A stretch of DNA of 64,000 nt from Mesorhizobium sp. B2-8-5 (GCF_006440675.2 NZ_CP083951.1:620001-684000), one strand, 5' to 3'; shown: positions 46,012-55,892, counted from the first letter of the stretch. Notes: generated by a model from the sequence alone, not told the origin. Program-made: numbers and translations.

Positions 46012-46431
46012 TCACCAGTCGGCGATGCGGTCGCCGCCGGCGAATTGCGCGCTCTTGGCGGTGTATTCGAACAGCTCGATCTTCACGCCGTTGGGATCGG
46101 CGATCCAGGCCTGGAACGTGTCGTCGCAGGCAAGCTTCTTTGGCGTCACCGCGACGCCTTTCGACCGGATGTGAGCGATCGCCGCATCGATGTCTTCCAC
46201 CTCAAGGCAGAAGTGGTTGATCTGGTTTGCGTCGCTGTAGCTGGCTTCACTTTTCTCGAACACCTCGACGTGGCTGCGGCCACTGCAATCGAGGTAGAAG
46301 CCGAAGATCTTGCCGTCACGCAGGAAATTGAACCGCGTGTCCATGCCGAGCACGTCACGATAGAAGCGGCGCGTCTCCTCCAAGTCATGCGCGAAGATGC
46401 AGACATGGGCAAGCTGCTTCACCTTGATCAT
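46012..46431 (-). CDS. VOC superfamily (glyoxalase-like) protein
   Basis: This 139-aa protein has two beta-alpha-beta-beta-beta units. Likely metal ligands are His8 in QLAHVCIF, the glutamate in HVEVFE, the His in INHFCLEVED and the glutamate in IELFEY. This fits lactoylglutathione lyase-like or extradiol-type VOC proteins; the reaction is not determined. The start at 46431 (MIKVKQLAH) has AAAGGA upstream. It lies 51 bp downstream of folC on the same strand and may be its last co-transcribed gene. Confidence 0.85.
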   Translation of the reverse strand: MIKVKQLAHVCIFAHDLEETRRFYRDVLGMDTRFNFLRDGKIFGFYLDCSGRSHVEVFEKSEASYSDANQINHFCLEVEDIDAAIAHIRSKGVAVTPKKLACDDTFQAWIADPNGVKIELFEYTAKSAQFAGGDRIADW

Positions 46432-46482
46432 GGCCGGTTCCTTTCGACCCCCGCCGAAATCCAACACGCCATGCTGATCGCT

Positions 46483-47808
46483 TCAGGTCGGCGGCGTGCC
46501 GTTCTCGGCCAGCACGGCGCCGGCGAAATAGAGCGAGCCGCCGATCAGGATGCGCGGTGCCGGGCCGTCCCAACTGTCACGCAACAGCATCAGCGCGCTG
46601 GCGACGGAGCTGACCGGCTCGGCCGACAGCCCGGCCTCTGCGGCACGCAGGGCCAGCTCATCATTCGGCACGCCGGCGTCGCTGTTGTTCACCGGCACGG
46701 TATAGACATGGCGGGCCAGCCCCTTGAAGGCGCTGAAATAGCCCGTCTGGTCCTTGGTGTTGATCATGCCGGAGATCAGGACCAGCGGCCTCGGGTTCTT
46801 TTCCTCCTGCTCGGCCAGCGCCTCGGCGATGACGATGCCGGCGCCTGGATTGTGGCCGCCGTCCAGCCAGATCTCGGCGCCCTTCGGCGCCAGGTCGACG
46901 AGCTTGCCCTGCGTCAGCTTCTGCATGCGCGCCGGCCAGGCGACTTGGGTCATCGCCCGCTCGGCGGCGCGGTGGCCGATCTCGAAGCCGGCCGCCTTGA
47001 CGGCGGCGATCGCCGCGGCGGCGTTGGCGTATTGATGGCGCCCCGGCAGGCGCGGCGAGGGCAGGTCCATCAGCCCGTCCCCGTCCTGATAGACCATGCG
47101 GCCGTTCTCCTCGAAAGCGAGGAAATCCTGGCCATAGACCACGGTCGGGCAATCCAGCCGCTCGGCCGTCTCGATCAGCACCTGAAGCGCGGTGTCGCTT
47201 TCCTGGGCGCCGATCACCACCGGGCAGCCGTGCTTCATGATGCCGGCCTTTTCGGCGGCGATCAGCTCGACGCGGTCGCCGAGATAGGCCTCGTGGTCCA
47301 TCGAGATCGGCATGATCACCGAAACCGCCGGCCGCTTGATGACATTGGTGGCGTCGAAGCGGCCGCCGAGGCCGACCTCGATGATCGCCGCCTCCGCCGG
47401 GTGCTCCGAAAACAGGATGAAGGTGACGGCGGTGAGGATCTCGAAGACGGTGATCTTCTGGCCGCCATTGGCCTCGGCGACACGCGCGATGGCCTCGGCG
47501 AAGATATCGTCATCGACGAGCTTGCCGCCGCCTTCGTCCGCCAGCCGGTAGCGTTCGTGCCAGTTCACCAGATGCGGCGAGGTGTGGACGTGAACGAGAT
47601 GGCCGGCCGCCTCCAGCAGCGCGCGCGAGAAGGCGGCGCAGGAGCCCTTGCCGTTGGTGCCGGCGATGTGGATGACCGGCGGCAGCCGGTCCTGCGGATT
47701 GCCGAGGCGCTCGAGAAGCCGCGTGACACGGTCCAGCGAAAGGTCGAAGCCTTTCGGATGCAGCGTCATCAGATGTTCGATTTCGCGTTCGGCGGAAAGC
47801 GTTGTCAT
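46483..47808 (-). CDS. folC: Folylpolyglutamate synthase/dihydrofolate synthase FolC
   Basis: This 441-aa Mur-ligase-family enzyme has P-loop IAGTNGKGSCAAF (near 48-60), HTSPHLVNWHERYRL, the FEILTAVTF and EVGLGGRFDATN signatures, and WLDGGHNPGA in the C-terminal domain. It adds glutamate to dihydropteroate and to folates. It follows accD, an arrangement shared with many proteobacteria. A 137-bp gap with a short repeat separates the two. Confidence 0.97.
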   Translation of the reverse strand: MTTLSAEREIEHLMTLHPKGFDLSLDRVTRLLERLGNPQDRLPPVIHIAGTNGKGSCAAFSRALLEAAGHLVHVHTSPHLVNWHERYRLADEGGGKLVDDDIFAEAIARVAEANGGQKITVFEILTAVTFILFSEHPAEAAIIEVGLGGRFDATNVIKRPAVSVIMPISMDHEAYLGDRVELIAAEKAGIMKHGCPVVIGAQESDTALQVLIETAERLDCPTVVYGQDFLAFEENGRMVYQDGDGLMDLPSPRLPGRHQYANAAAAIAAVKAAGFEIGHRAAERAMTQVAWPARMQKLTQGKLVDLAPKGAEIWLDGGHNPGAGIVIAEALAEQEEKNPRPLVLISGMINTKDQTGYFSAFKGLARHVYTVPVNNSDAGVPNDELALRAAEAGLSAEPVSSVASALMLLRDSWDGPAPRILIGGSLYFAGAVLAENGTPPT

Positions 47809-47820
47809 GATGGAATCCTA

Positions 47821-47866
47821 GCGCACGGTCCCGAAACCGGGAATCGGTTTCAGAACGGCCATGCGC
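47821..47866. repeat. Short palindromic element between accD and folC
   Basis: The ends GCGCA / TGCGC flank a core CCCGAAACCGG...CGGTTTCAGAACGG. It belongs to the short-element family listed at 13406-13469. Confidence 0.55.
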
Positions 47867-47945
47867 AAATCAGAGGCTACAGCACGCAACGGGCGGCGCA
47901 AATCGCGGTTCGCGGCGAGCGATGTCGCGTCGGGCCGATATCGCG

Positions 47946-48863
47946 TCAGGCTTGCGGCCGCGCCTCGGCATTGACCACCGCCGGCGGCAGGATCTCCGGC
48001 TTCTCGGCCTCCGGCATCTTGAGCAGCATCTTCAAGAGCTGGGAAATGGTCCGGCGCATCTCGAGGCGCGAGACGACCATGTCGACCATGCCGTGTTCCA
48101 TCAGATACTCGGCGCGCTGAAAACCATCGGGCAGCTTTTCGCGGATGGTCTGCTCGATGACGCGCGGGCCGGCAAAGCCGATCAGCGCGCCGGGCTCGGC
48201 GATCTGGACGTCGCCCAGCATGGCGTAGGAGGCGGTGACGCCGCCGGTGGTCGGGTTGGTCAGCACGACGATATAGGGCAGGCCGGCTTCCTTCAGCCGG
48301 TCGACGCCGACCGTTGTGCGCGGCAATTGCATCAGCGACAGGATGCCTTCCTGCATGCGGGCGCCGCCGGAGGCGGCGAACAGGATCAGCGGCCGTTTGC
48401 GCTGCAGCGCGACCTCGAAGGCATGCACGATGGCTTCGCCGGCGGCCATGCCGAGCGAGCCGCCCATGAAGGCGAAATCCTGCACGGTGACGATGACCGG
48501 CAGGCCGTCGATGGTGCCGGCGCCGTTGAGGATCGCGTCCTCGAGGCTGGTCTTGGCCTTCGCCTCCTTCAGGCGATCGGTGTAGCGCTTCTCGTCGCGG
48601 AACTTCAGCGGATCGAGGACGACCTTGGGGTTTTCCAACACCTCGTATTTGCCGTCGTCGAAGAAGTATTTCAGCCGCTCCTTGGCCGAGATCTTCATGT
48701 GGTGGCCGGAAGCCGGGATGACGAACTGGTTGGATTCGAGATCCTTGTGGAAGATCATCTCGCCGGTCTCGGGATCCTTGATCCAGAGGTTTTCCGGCAT
48801 GTCAGTGCGCCGGCCGAGCATCGAATTGATCTTCGGGCGGACGTAATTGGTGATCCAGTTCAT
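47946..48863 (-). CDS. accD: Acetyl-CoA carboxylase carboxyltransferase subunit beta
   Basis: This 305-aa protein has the catalytic [18 protein letters not shown] and [17 protein letters not shown] regions of AccD. With AccA it transfers carboxyl from biotin to acetyl-CoA, the first step of fatty acid synthesis. The zinc ribbon seen in E. coli AccD (four cysteines near the N-terminus) has lost all its cysteines ([23 protein letters not shown]), and the whole protein has none. The catalytic core is intact, so loss of zinc binding, not of function, is likely. It sits between trpA and folC. Confidence 0.97.
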   Translation of the reverse strand: MNWITNYVRPKINSMLGRRTDMPENLWIKDPETGEMIFHKDLESNQFVIPASGHHMKISAKERLKYFFDDGKYEVLENPKVVLDPLKFRDEKRYTDRLKEAKAKTSLEDAILNGAGTIDGLPVIVTVQDFAFMGGSLGMAAGEAIVHAFEVALQRKRPLILFAASGGARMQEGILSLMQLPRTTVGVDRLKEAGLPYIVVLTNPTTGGVTASYAMLGDVQIAEPGALIGFAGPRVIEQTIREKLPDGFQRAEYLMEHGMVDMVVSRLEMRRTISQLLKMLLKMPEAEKPEILPPAVVNAEARPQA

Positions 48864-48958
48864 GGCTTCGGCTCCTGTCCTGGAAAGAACTTCAAGCTAT
48901 TCCAGGAAAAGTCTGTGGCGGTTTTCCGGCCGGAATTGCTCAAGAACAAATAGTCAGG

Positions 48959-49798
48959 CTATTCGGCGGCGGCAAGGCGGGCCGAGCGGACGCCCTGGGC
49001 AAGGCCGCTGACCAAAGTGGCGACGGCCTCGGCCGGATCGGCGGTTTTCTCGCCCTTCGGTCCAAGCACATTGGCTATCGCGTTGACGATCGCCGTACCG
49101 ACGACGACGCCATCAGCCGAGGCGCCGATGACACGCGCCTGCTCGGCGGTCTTGACGCCGAAGCCGACGCAGACCGGCAGCGCCGTATGGCCCTTGATGC
49201 GGGTGACAGCCGCCGAGACCTTGCCGGTGTCGGCCAAGGCCGAGCCCGTGATGCCCGTCATCGAGACGTAATAGACGAAGCCGGAGGTGTTTTCCAAAAC
49301 CTTGGGCAGGCGCTTGTCGTCGGTGGTCGGGGTCGCCAGCCGGATGAAGTTGACGCCGGCTTTCAGCGCCGGAATGCAAAGCTCCTCATCCATCTCCGGC
49401 GGCAGGTCGACGACGATCAGGCCGTCGATGCCGCTCGCCTTGGCATCCGCGAGGAAGCGGTCGACGCCATAGATGTAGATCGGATTGTAGTAGCCCATCA
49501 GCACGATCGGCGTCTCGTCGTCGCCGGCGCGGAATTCGGACGCCAGCTTCAGCGTCTTGGCCAGCGTCTGGCCGCCCTTCAGCGCTCGAAGACCGGCCGC
49601 CTGGATCGCCGGGCCATCGGCCATCGGATCGGAGAAGGGCATGCCGAGCTCGATGACGTCGCTGCCGGCGCCCGGCAGCGCCTTCATGATGGCCAAGGCG
49701 GTATCGTAGTCCGGGTCGCCGCCCATGAAATAGGTGACCAAAGCCGGGCGGCCTTCGGCTTTGAGCTTGGCCATGCGGCGGTCGATGCGGGTGGTCAT
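48959..49798 (-). CDS. trpA: Tryptophan synthase alpha subunit
   Basis: This 279-aa TIM barrel has the catalytic acids in [16 protein letters not shown] (Glu) and [10 protein letters not shown] (Asp region), and the phosphate loop VGFGVKT. It cleaves indole-3-glycerol phosphate and channels indole to TrpB. It is 2 bp after trpB on the minus strand and 95 bp before accD. Confidence 0.98.
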   Translation of the reverse strand: MTTRIDRRMAKLKAEGRPALVTYFMGGDPDYDTALAIMKALPGAGSDVIELGMPFSDPMADGPAIQAAGLRALKGGQTLAKTLKLASEFRAGDDETPIVLMGYYNPIYIYGVDRFLADAKASGIDGLIVVDLPPEMDEELCIPALKAGVNFIRLATPTTDDKRLPKVLENTSGFVYYVSMTGITGSALADTGKVSAAVTRIKGHTALPVCVGFGVKTAEQARVIGASADGVVVGTAIVNAIANVLGPKGEKTADPAEAVATLVSGLAQGVRSARLAAAE

Positions 49799-49800
49799 TG

Positions 49801-51021
49801 TCAGATCTCCATGCCCAGCATGTTCGCCACCGTGTGCACGTCCTTGTCGCCGCGGCCGGACAAATTGACGATGACGATCTGGTCCTTGTCCATCTTGGGC
49901 ACGATCTTCATCGCGTGGGCGATGGCATGCGCCGATTCCAGCGCCGGGATGATGCCTTCGACCCGGGTGGTGAGCTGGAAGGCTTCCAGCGCCTCGTCGT
50001 CGAGGATCGGCTCATACTGGACGCGGCCGGAATCGCGCAGCCAGGAATGCTCGGGGCCGACGCCCGGATAGTCGAGGCCGGCCGAGATCGAGTGGCCGTC
50101 GAGGATCTGGCCGTCCGAGTTCTGCAACAGATAGGTGCGGTTGCCATGCAGCACGCCTGGCTTGCCGGCATTCATCGAGGCGCAATGCTCGATGCCGTCG
50201 AGACCGCGCCCGCCTGCTTCGATGCCGATGATGCGCACATCCTTGTCGTCGAGGAAGGGATGGAACAGGCCGATGGCGTTGGAGCCGCCGCCGACGGCGG
50301 CGATGATGACATCGGGCAACCGGCCTTCCTGCTCCAGCATCTGGGCGCGGGCTTCCGTGCCGATCACAGACTGGAAGTCGCGCACCAGCTCCGGATAGGG
50401 ATGCGGGCCGGCGGCGGTGCCGATCAGGTAGTAAGTGTCCTCGACATTGGTGACCCAGTCGCGCAGCGCCTCGTTCATGGCATCCTTCAGCGTGCCGTGG
50501 CCGGCGGTGACCGGCCGCACCTCGGCGCCGAGCAGCTTCATGCGGAAGACGTTGGGGCTCTGGCGGGCGACGTCGGTGGCGCCCATGTAGACGACGCACG
50601 GATAGCCGAAGCGCGCGGCGACGGTTGCCGAAGCCACGCCGTGCTGGCCCGCACCCGTCTCGGCGATGATGCGTTTCTTACCCATGCGCTTGGCGAGCAG
50701 GATCTGGCCGAGGCAATTGTTGATCTTGTGCGAGCCGGTGTGGTTGAGGTCCTCGCGCTTGAAATAGACCTTGGCGCCGCCGAGATGCTTCGTCAGCCCT
50801 TCGGCGAAATAGAGCTTTGATGGCCGCCCGGCATAATGGGTCGACAGGTTCTGCAATTCGGCCTTGAACTCTGGATCGTTCTTGACCTCGTTCCAGTTCC
50901 TTTCCAGATCGAGGATCAGCGGCATCAGCGTTTCGGCGACGAAACGACCGCCGAAAATGCCGAACATGCCCTGCTCGTCGGGGCCGGTGCGGAAGGAATT
51001 GGGCATTGCCGGCTTGTTCAT
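49801..51021 (-). CDS. trpB: Tryptophan synthase beta subunit
   Basis: This 406-aa PLP enzyme has the lysine in [14 protein letters not shown], the GGGSNAIG phosphate cup and [10 protein letters not shown]. It condenses indole and serine to tryptophan. It is flanked by trpF (27 bp upstream) and trpA (2 bp downstream) in one operon. Confidence 0.98.
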   Translation of the reverse strand: MNKPAMPNSFRTGPDEQGMFGIFGGRFVAETLMPLILDLERNWNEVKNDPEFKAELQNLSTHYAGRPSKLYFAEGLTKHLGGAKVYFKREDLNHTGSHKINNCLGQILLAKRMGKKRIIAETGAGQHGVASATVAARFGYPCVVYMGATDVARQSPNVFRMKLLGAEVRPVTAGHGTLKDAMNEALRDWVTNVEDTYYLIGTAAGPHPYPELVRDFQSVIGTEARAQMLEQEGRLPDVIIAAVGGGSNAIGLFHPFLDDKDVRIIGIEAGGRGLDGIEHCASMNAGKPGVLHGNRTYLLQNSDGQILDGHSISAGLDYPGVGPEHSWLRDSGRVQYEPILDDEALEAFQLTTRVEGIIPALESAHAIAHAMKIVPKMDKDQIVIVNLSGRGDKDVHTVANMLGMEI

Positions 51022-51048
51022 CGCCGATCTCCTAGTGTGAATTGTGCT

Positions 51049-51708
51049 TCAGGCGGCGCGGTCGTCGCGCGCGGCCCTGACGGCCCGGAAAAACTGCTCG
51101 ATCAGCGCCGGATCCTTGACGCCCGGAGCGCTTTCCACGCCGGACGAAACGTCTATTCCGGGCGGATTGGCCTGTCTCAGGGCATCGCCGACATTGGCGG
51201 CGTTTAGCCCACCGGAAAGCATGTAATCGAGCCCGGCGTCAAGGCCGGCAAGGACGCGCCAGTCGAAGGCGACGCCGTTGCCGCCCGGAAGCTGCGATCC
51301 CTTCGGCGGCTTGGCGTCGAACATGAGACGATCGGCAATCCCGACGAACGGCTTTATCCGCTCGAGGTCGGCTGCCTCGCTGACGGAAAACACCTTCATG
51401 ACCGGCAGGCCATAGCGGGCCTTGAGCTCCGCCACGCGCCCGGGCGTTTCCGAGCCGTGCAGTTGCAGCATGTCCGGCTGCATCTTGGCGACGATCTCGT
51501 CGAGGAAGGCATCGTCGGCATCGACAGTGACGGCGACCGCCTTGGCCTTGCCGCGCGCCGCTTCGCGCAGGCGCCCGGCCTCAGCGGGCTCGACATAGCG
51601 CGGGCTCTTGGCGAAGAAAATAAAGCCGACATGGCTGGCGCCGCCGGCAAGCGCGGCGGTCATCGCGGCGTCGGTCTTCAATCCGCAGATCTTGATGTCG
51701 AGCGTCAT
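51049..51708 (-). CDS. trpF: Phosphoribosylanthranilate isomerase
   Basis: This 219-aa TIM barrel begins DIKICGLKTDAAM with the catalytic Cys. It has MLQLHGSE, LSGGLNAANV and IDVSSGVESAPGVKD. It catalyses an Amadori rearrangement in tryptophan synthesis and is the first gene of the trpF-trpB-trpA-accD-folC set. The start at 51708 (MTLDIKICG) is preferred over a longer frame into the promoter. It is divergent from the small gene at 51819. Confidence 0.97.
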   Translation of the reverse strand: MTLDIKICGLKTDAAMTAALAGGASHVGFIFFAKSPRYVEPAEAGRLREAARGKAKAVAVTVDADDAFLDEIVAKMQPDMLQLHGSETPGRVAELKARYGLPVMKVFSVSEAADLERIKPFVGIADRLMFDAKPPKGSQLPGGNGVAFDWRVLAGLDAGLDYMLSGGLNAANVGDALRQANPPGIDVSSGVESAPGVKDPALIEQFFRAVRAARDDRAA

Positions 51709-51818
51709 GGCGCGGGATTGGCACGAAACGGCCAAAGAGTCGAGAAAAAGCATGCTGTTGCCGGTTCTGCGGAAAACACTACGTTGATATAGGAACCACA
51801 GGCGGGAGAACGATAAGC

Positions 51819-52034
51819 ATGGCCGACCGGACCGTCGCCGAACTCAAGCAGAAGATCGCGCAGGCGCGCGAGGTGATCGCGCATCTGATGGACAAGGCCG
51901 CCTATAACGGCGCCGAAGCGCACCGGGCGCTGGAGTATTTCAGCAGCGACGCGTTCGATCGGAATTTCCTGCCCTGGCCGCATTCCGAGGAAGGACTGCG
52001 GCCGGAGGAACTGAATGCGGCGAATGACGATTGA
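51819..52034 (+). CDS. Small conserved-looking protein of unknown function
   Basis: This 71-aa acidic protein (MADRTVAELKQKIAQAREVIAHLMDK ...) has a predicted helical first half and a C-terminal FDRNFLPWPHSEEGLRPEELN stretch. No family is recognised. Codon usage fits the neighbours, and GGGAGAA lies upstream. It is divergent from trpF across 110 bp and followed by repeat family B, which ends its surroundings. Confidence 0.65.
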   Translation: MADRTVAELKQKIAQAREVIAHLMDKAAYNGAEAHRALEYFSSDAFDRNFLPWPHSEEGLRPEELNAANDD

Positions 52035-52074
52035 AACTGCTTATGCCGTGAACCCGGCAAGCGTCGGCGGGACA

Positions 52075-52233
52075 GCGCCCCCGTCTGTCCTGCCGGACAT
52101 CTCCCCCACGAGGGGGGAGATTGGATTTAACGCCGGCTTTCGCCAATCACCAACATTACAGAAAGAGCGAGGCGCCCGAGCTGCTGATCTCCCTCCTTGT
52201 GGGGGAGATGCCCGGCAGGGCAGAGGGGGGCGC
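52075..52233. repeat. Palindromic repeat family B, copy 1 (about 159 bp)
   Basis: This is a large inverted repeat in the gap 52035-52288. The outer arms are GCGCCCCC...CCTGCCGGACATCTCCCCC and their near-complement GGGGGAGATGCCCGGCAGGGC...GGGGGGCGC. Internal hairpins form from the ATCTCCC / GGGGAGAT blocks. The central segment is shared with 63074-63248. No gene is seen inside. Confidence 0.85.
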
Positions 52234-52288
52234 GAAGGAACTCGGCGTCTAGATGTTGCGCGCGCATCCGCGCGCAACATCAGAGTAG

Positions 52289-53047
52289 CTACTCGAACAC
52301 AATCGCCTGCAACGCCCCACCATTCCGCTTCAGCCAGTCCTTGCAGCGGTCGGTGTCGGGGCAGAGCTTCTCGCACAGTTTCCAGAATTTCGGGCCGTGG
52401 TTCATCTCTTTCAGATGCGCCACCTCATGCGCCACCAGGTAGTTTATCACCGCCGGCGGCGCCATCATGATGCGCCACGAGAAGGAGAGATTGCCCTCCG
52501 AGGTGCATGACCCCCAGCGGCTGGAGGTATCCTTATACCTTATCGCCTTGGCGCGCTTGCCGATCGCCTCGGTGTGCTTCACCACCAGCTTCTCGATCTC
52601 CTTCTTGGCCTCGCGCTTGAGGTAATCGGCGATGCGGCGCGGCAGGTGGATGCGCTCGCCATGGACGATCAGGAGCGGGCCGCGCTCGTCGCGCGCGACG
52701 GTGACGGTGCCGCGCCTCGAAGACTCATGCACGATACGGTGCGGCACGCCGCGGATCGGGATCCTGATGCCCGGGCGCACCTGCGGCCTCGTCGGCACCT
52801 TGGCCAGCCGCTGTTCCAGCCAGTCCTGATGGCGGTCGAGGAATTTCTCCACCTCGCCCCGGCGCAGGCCCGGCGGCACGGTGACGCGCAGGCCCTGGCC
52901 GCCCGAATCGATGCGCAGCGTGAGCCGCCGGGCTCTGGCGCTTTCGACGATTTTCAGCGGCAGTGTGCGGCCGGCGACGCAATGTTCGCGCTCCACGACA
53001 GGCGTGGGCTTTGGCTTGGTCAGATTGCGAAAGAAGCCGAGGGTCAT
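52289..53047 (-). CDS. YgjP-type (M48-like, DUF45) metal-dependent hydrolase
   Basis: This 252-aa protein has the zinc-protease motif HEVAHLKEMNHGPKFW (H-E-x-x-H with a downstream His) and the SRWGSCTSEGNLSFSW segment typical of DUF45/YgjP. It is probably a cytoplasmic metallopeptidase. The start at 53047 (MTLGFFRNLTKP) is preferred; the earlier in-frame ATG at 53107 has no support. It is 120 bp after the DUF2852 gene on the same strand. Confidence 0.9.
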   Translation of the reverse strand: MTLGFFRNLTKPKPTPVVEREHCVAGRTLPLKIVESARARRLTLRIDSGGQGLRVTVPPGLRRGEVEKFLDRHQDWLEQRLAKVPTRPQVRPGIRIPIRGVPHRIVHESSRRGTVTVARDERGPLLIVHGERIHLPRRIADYLKREAKKEIEKLVVKHTEAIGKRAKAIRYKDTSSRWGSCTSEGNLSFSWRIMMAPPAVINYLVAHEVAHLKEMNHGPKFWKLCEKLCPDTDRCKDWLKRNGGALQAIVFE

Positions 53048-53167
53048 GGCTGGACGATACGCGATTCGAAAAAAACGGCCAGTGGAGGGAAGGCACATGG
53101 AGAACAAAAAAGAAACGGCGCCGCTCGCGCGACGCCGTTTTATCAGCCTAAGACCTGTCGCCGGATC

Positions 53168-53647
53168 TTAGTCGTCGAGCAGGGTCGTGCCCTTGCCGCG
53201 CTTGGGAGCGGTCTTGTCGGTCGAGCCGGTGGTGGTCGGCGCGGTCGACTTGTTGCGGTTCGCCATGAAGCGGTCGAACTCGTCCTGGTCCTTGGCGCGG
53301 CGCAGTTCGCGGGCGTAGTCATCGAACTCGGTCAGCATCTCGTCGAGCTTGCGGCGCTCCTCGGCGAGGCGCTCGAGTTCCTTCTCGCGCCAGTCGTCGA
53401 AGGCGACGTTGCCGGTGCGGGCCGAGCCGTGGCCCCAGCGGGCCGCCTTGTCGGAACCGCGGCGGCAGCCGGCGAAGATGCCGTCCGTGGCGCGGTTGAC
53501 GTCGCGCTTGAAGCCTTCCAACCGATCGCCCCAGATGATGTAGGCGAGCATGGCGAAGCCGAGCGGCCAGAACACCATGAAGCCGATGACCATCAGCGCG
53601 ATGGTGGCCGGCGTCCAGGCCGGACGGATCAATGCACTTGTGTTCAT
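53168..53647 (-). CDS. DUF2852 family membrane protein
   Basis: This 159-aa protein has one or two N-terminal helices (IALMVIGFMVFWPLGFAMLAYIIW). A cytoplasmic charged coiled-coil-like region (WREKELERLAEERRKLDEMLTEFDDYARELRRAKDQDEFDRFM) and a Thr/Lys-rich tail follow. It is a Rhizobiales family (DUF2852) of unknown function. AAGGATTGGGAG lies upstream of the start at 53647. Confidence 0.85.
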   Translation of the reverse strand: MNTSALIRPAWTPATIALMVIGFMVFWPLGFAMLAYIIWGDRLEGFKRDVNRATDGIFAGCRRGSDKAARWGHGSARTGNVAFDDWREKELERLAEERRKLDEMLTEFDDYARELRRAKDQDEFDRFMANRNKSTAPTTTGSTDKTAPKRGKGTTLLDD

Positions 53648-53763
53648 TTTCTCCCAATCCTTCCATTGGAGACAGCCAAACCGGCTGCGTGGAATCGAAA
53701 TGGGAAGGCGAAATCGGCTATTCAAGGCAAACCCGGCCAAAACCGGCGAAGCACCTGAAATGA

Positions 53764-54906
53764 TTATCGCTTTTTGAGCTTCTCGAGGAAAAGCACTGCC
53801 ATTCCGGCGACCAGCCCCCAAAATGCGGCGCCGACGCCGAAGAGCGTGAGCCCCGAAGCCGTCACGGCGAAGGTGACGGTGGCCGGCATGCGTTCGGCCT
53901 CGTCCTTCAGCGCGATCGACAGCGCGTTGGCCAAGGGCGCCGTCAAGGCGAGCCCCGCGACCAGCACGATCAGGCTTTGCGGCAGGACGGCGAAGATCGC
54001 CACGAGCGAGGCGCCGAAGATCGCGAAGATGAGATAGGCGAGCGCGTAGAACGGCCCGGTCTTCCAGCGCTCGGCCGGGTCGGGATGGACATCGGGACCG
54101 GTGCAGATGGCGGCCGAGATCGCCGCAAGATTGGTGGTAGCGGCGCCGAACGGCGCCGAGAGCAGCGAAAACAGACCGGTGACGCCGATCAGCGGACCGG
54201 GCTCCGGATGATAGCCCGCGGCGCGCAGCACGGCGAGGCCGGAAAGGTTCTGGGATGCCATGGTGACCAGATAGAGCGGCAGGGCAAGGCCGATGATCGC
54301 CGAGGCGGTGAATTGCGGCGCAATGAACGTCAATGTCGACAGTTCCGGCGCCGGCAGGCTGCCGACGCGGCCAGTAAGGAAAGCGGCGAGGCCGCCGCCG
54401 ATCAGCACCACCAGCACCGATAAGGCCGGGTTGAACAGGCGGATGACGAAGAAGGCGGCGATCAAGGGCAGGATCAGCCAAGGGTCGGCTGGAATGGCCT
54501 TCACCGCATTGACGGCGAAGCTCACCAGGATGCCGGCCAGCATGCCGGACGCGACCGAGGCCGGGATCTTCGCGATCAGCCGGGTCAGCGGTCCGAACAG
54601 GCCGGTGGCGACCAAAAGGATGCCGGTGACGATGAAGGCGCCGACGGCCTGCGGCATGGTAAAACCGCTGGAGGCCGCGATCAGCGCCAGGCCGGGCGTC
54701 GACCATGCGGTGATCACCGGCATCTTGGTGCGCCAGGATAGCCACAGACATTCCACGACCATGGCCAGGCAGATCGCCGTCACGCCGCTTGCGGTCTCGA
54801 TCTGCGTGGCGCCGACCGCCTTGGCGGCGGCGATGACGAGGGCCAGCGTGCCGCCGAAGCCGACGATCGCCGCGACGAAGGCGGATATCGGGATGGAGAT
54901 GCGCAT
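53764..54906 (-). CDS. BenE family transporter (benzoate/proton symporter type)
   Basis: This 380-aa membrane protein has about eleven hydrophobic spans, WSTPGLALIAASSG in the first half and GLFSLLSAPFGAATTNLAAISAAICTG in the second. These are signatures of the BenE family. No aromatic catabolism genes are near, so benzoate as ligand is not assured. Its ATG overlaps the hydrolase stop (TAATG), so the two genes are translationally coupled. Confidence 0.9.
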   Translation of the reverse strand: MRISIPISAFVAAIVGFGGTLALVIAAAKAVGATQIETASGVTAICLAMVVECLWLSWRTKMPVITAWSTPGLALIAASSGFTMPQAVGAFIVTGILLVATGLFGPLTRLIAKIPASVASGMLAGILVSFAVNAVKAIPADPWLILPLIAAFFVIRLFNPALSVLVVLIGGGLAAFLTGRVGSLPAPELSTLTFIAPQFTASAIIGLALPLYLVTMASQNLSGLAVLRAAGYHPEPGPLIGVTGLFSLLSAPFGAATTNLAAISAAICTGPDVHPDPAERWKTGPFYALAYLIFAIFGASLVAIFAVLPQSLIVLVAGLALTAPLANALSIALKDEAERMPATVTFAVTASGLTLFGVGAAFWGLVAGMAVLFLEKLKKR

Positions 54907-55679
54907 TATCCCGCGGCCCGCTTGACCATGTCGCCTACGGCTCGCTTGAGCATATCGAGATCCTCGGGGCGGGACAGGCGATGGTCGCCGTCCGGGATCA
55001 GCGACAGCGTCACGTCGTCGGCGGGCAGCATCGCGGCCAGCTTCAGCGCATGGCCCGAAGGCACGTCCGGATCGGCCAGGCCCTGCAGGATGTGCACCGG
55101 GCAATGGGTGTCGATCGGCCCCGTCATCACCCGGTTGGCGCGGCCATCCTCGATCAGCGCGCGCGTGTAGATGTAAGGCTCGTCCGAATAGTCGGACGGC
55201 TCGGCGAAGAAGCCTTTTTCCTCGAGATCGCGGCGCTGCGCGTCGGTCAGCACCGGCTCGATCAGCTCGATGGTGAAATCAGGCGCCGGGGCGAGCAGAA
55301 CGAGGCCGGCAACCCTCGTGTCGCCCGCCTTGCGCAGCTCCTGCGCCATGCGCAGCGCGATCCACGCCCCCATCGAGGAGCCGACCAGTATCTGCTTGCC
55401 CTGGCTGAACCGGCGAAAGACGGCAAGGCTCTCGGCCAGCCATCTGGAGATCGTGCCGTCGGCGAACGCGCCGCCCGATTCGCCATGGCCGGAATAGTCG
55501 TGGCGCAGACAGGCACGACCTTCGCTCGTGGCCCAGGCGGCAAGCGTCTCCGCCTTCGTGCCCAGCATGTCGGACTTGTAGCCGCCCAGCCAGACCACGC
55601 CGGGCGCCGCGCCAGGCGCCTGCCTGACGGCGATGTCCGATCCGTCCACATCGATGAAAACCGGAGCGCTGGCGGCCAT
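54906..55679 (-). CDS. Alpha/beta hydrolase
   Basis: This 257-aa hydrolase has the nucleophile elbow GSSMGAW (Ser near residue 104), DYSGHGES for the oxyanion side and a C-terminal GDHRLS histidine. It is a cytoplasmic serine esterase of the BD-FAE/S9-like type; the substrate is unknown. The start at 55679 (MAASAPVFIDVDG) has GAGGAC upstream. It leads a two-gene operon with the BenE-type transporter and is divergent from infC. Confidence 0.9.
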   Translation of the reverse strand: MAASAPVFIDVDGSDIAVRQAPGAAPGVVWLGGYKSDMLGTKAETLAAWATSEGRACLRHDYSGHGESGGAFADGTISRWLAESLAVFRRFSQGKQILVGSSMGAWIALRMAQELRKAGDTRVAGLVLLAPAPDFTIELIEPVLTDAQRRDLEEKGFFAEPSDYSDEPYIYTRALIEDGRANRVMTGPIDTHCPVHILQGLADPDVPSGHALKLAAMLPADDVTLSLIPDGDHRLSRPEDLDMLKRAVGDMVKRAAG

Positions 55680-55892
55680 GAGCTTGTCCTCTCGGCCGGT
55701 CTTTTGGCACAGGCGGTGGTTCAACGAAAAGTGCTCGCGGCATTTCTTTGCTTGGTGCAGACAATTGCCAGTCGGCAGGTGATTTTCCGGCGGGGCTATG
55801 CTATTGACTCACGCCCCGCGCTCACCACATAGGCGCGTCCACCTATTTTTGTCTAAAGAACCCAGAACGAAACGGCCGAGGAGACCACGACC

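Noticed and set aside
45856..48120. Long plus-strand open frame (about 750 codons) opposite the VOC and folC genes
   Set aside because: It overlaps genes with full conserved motifs on the minus strand and has no recognisable domain of its own.
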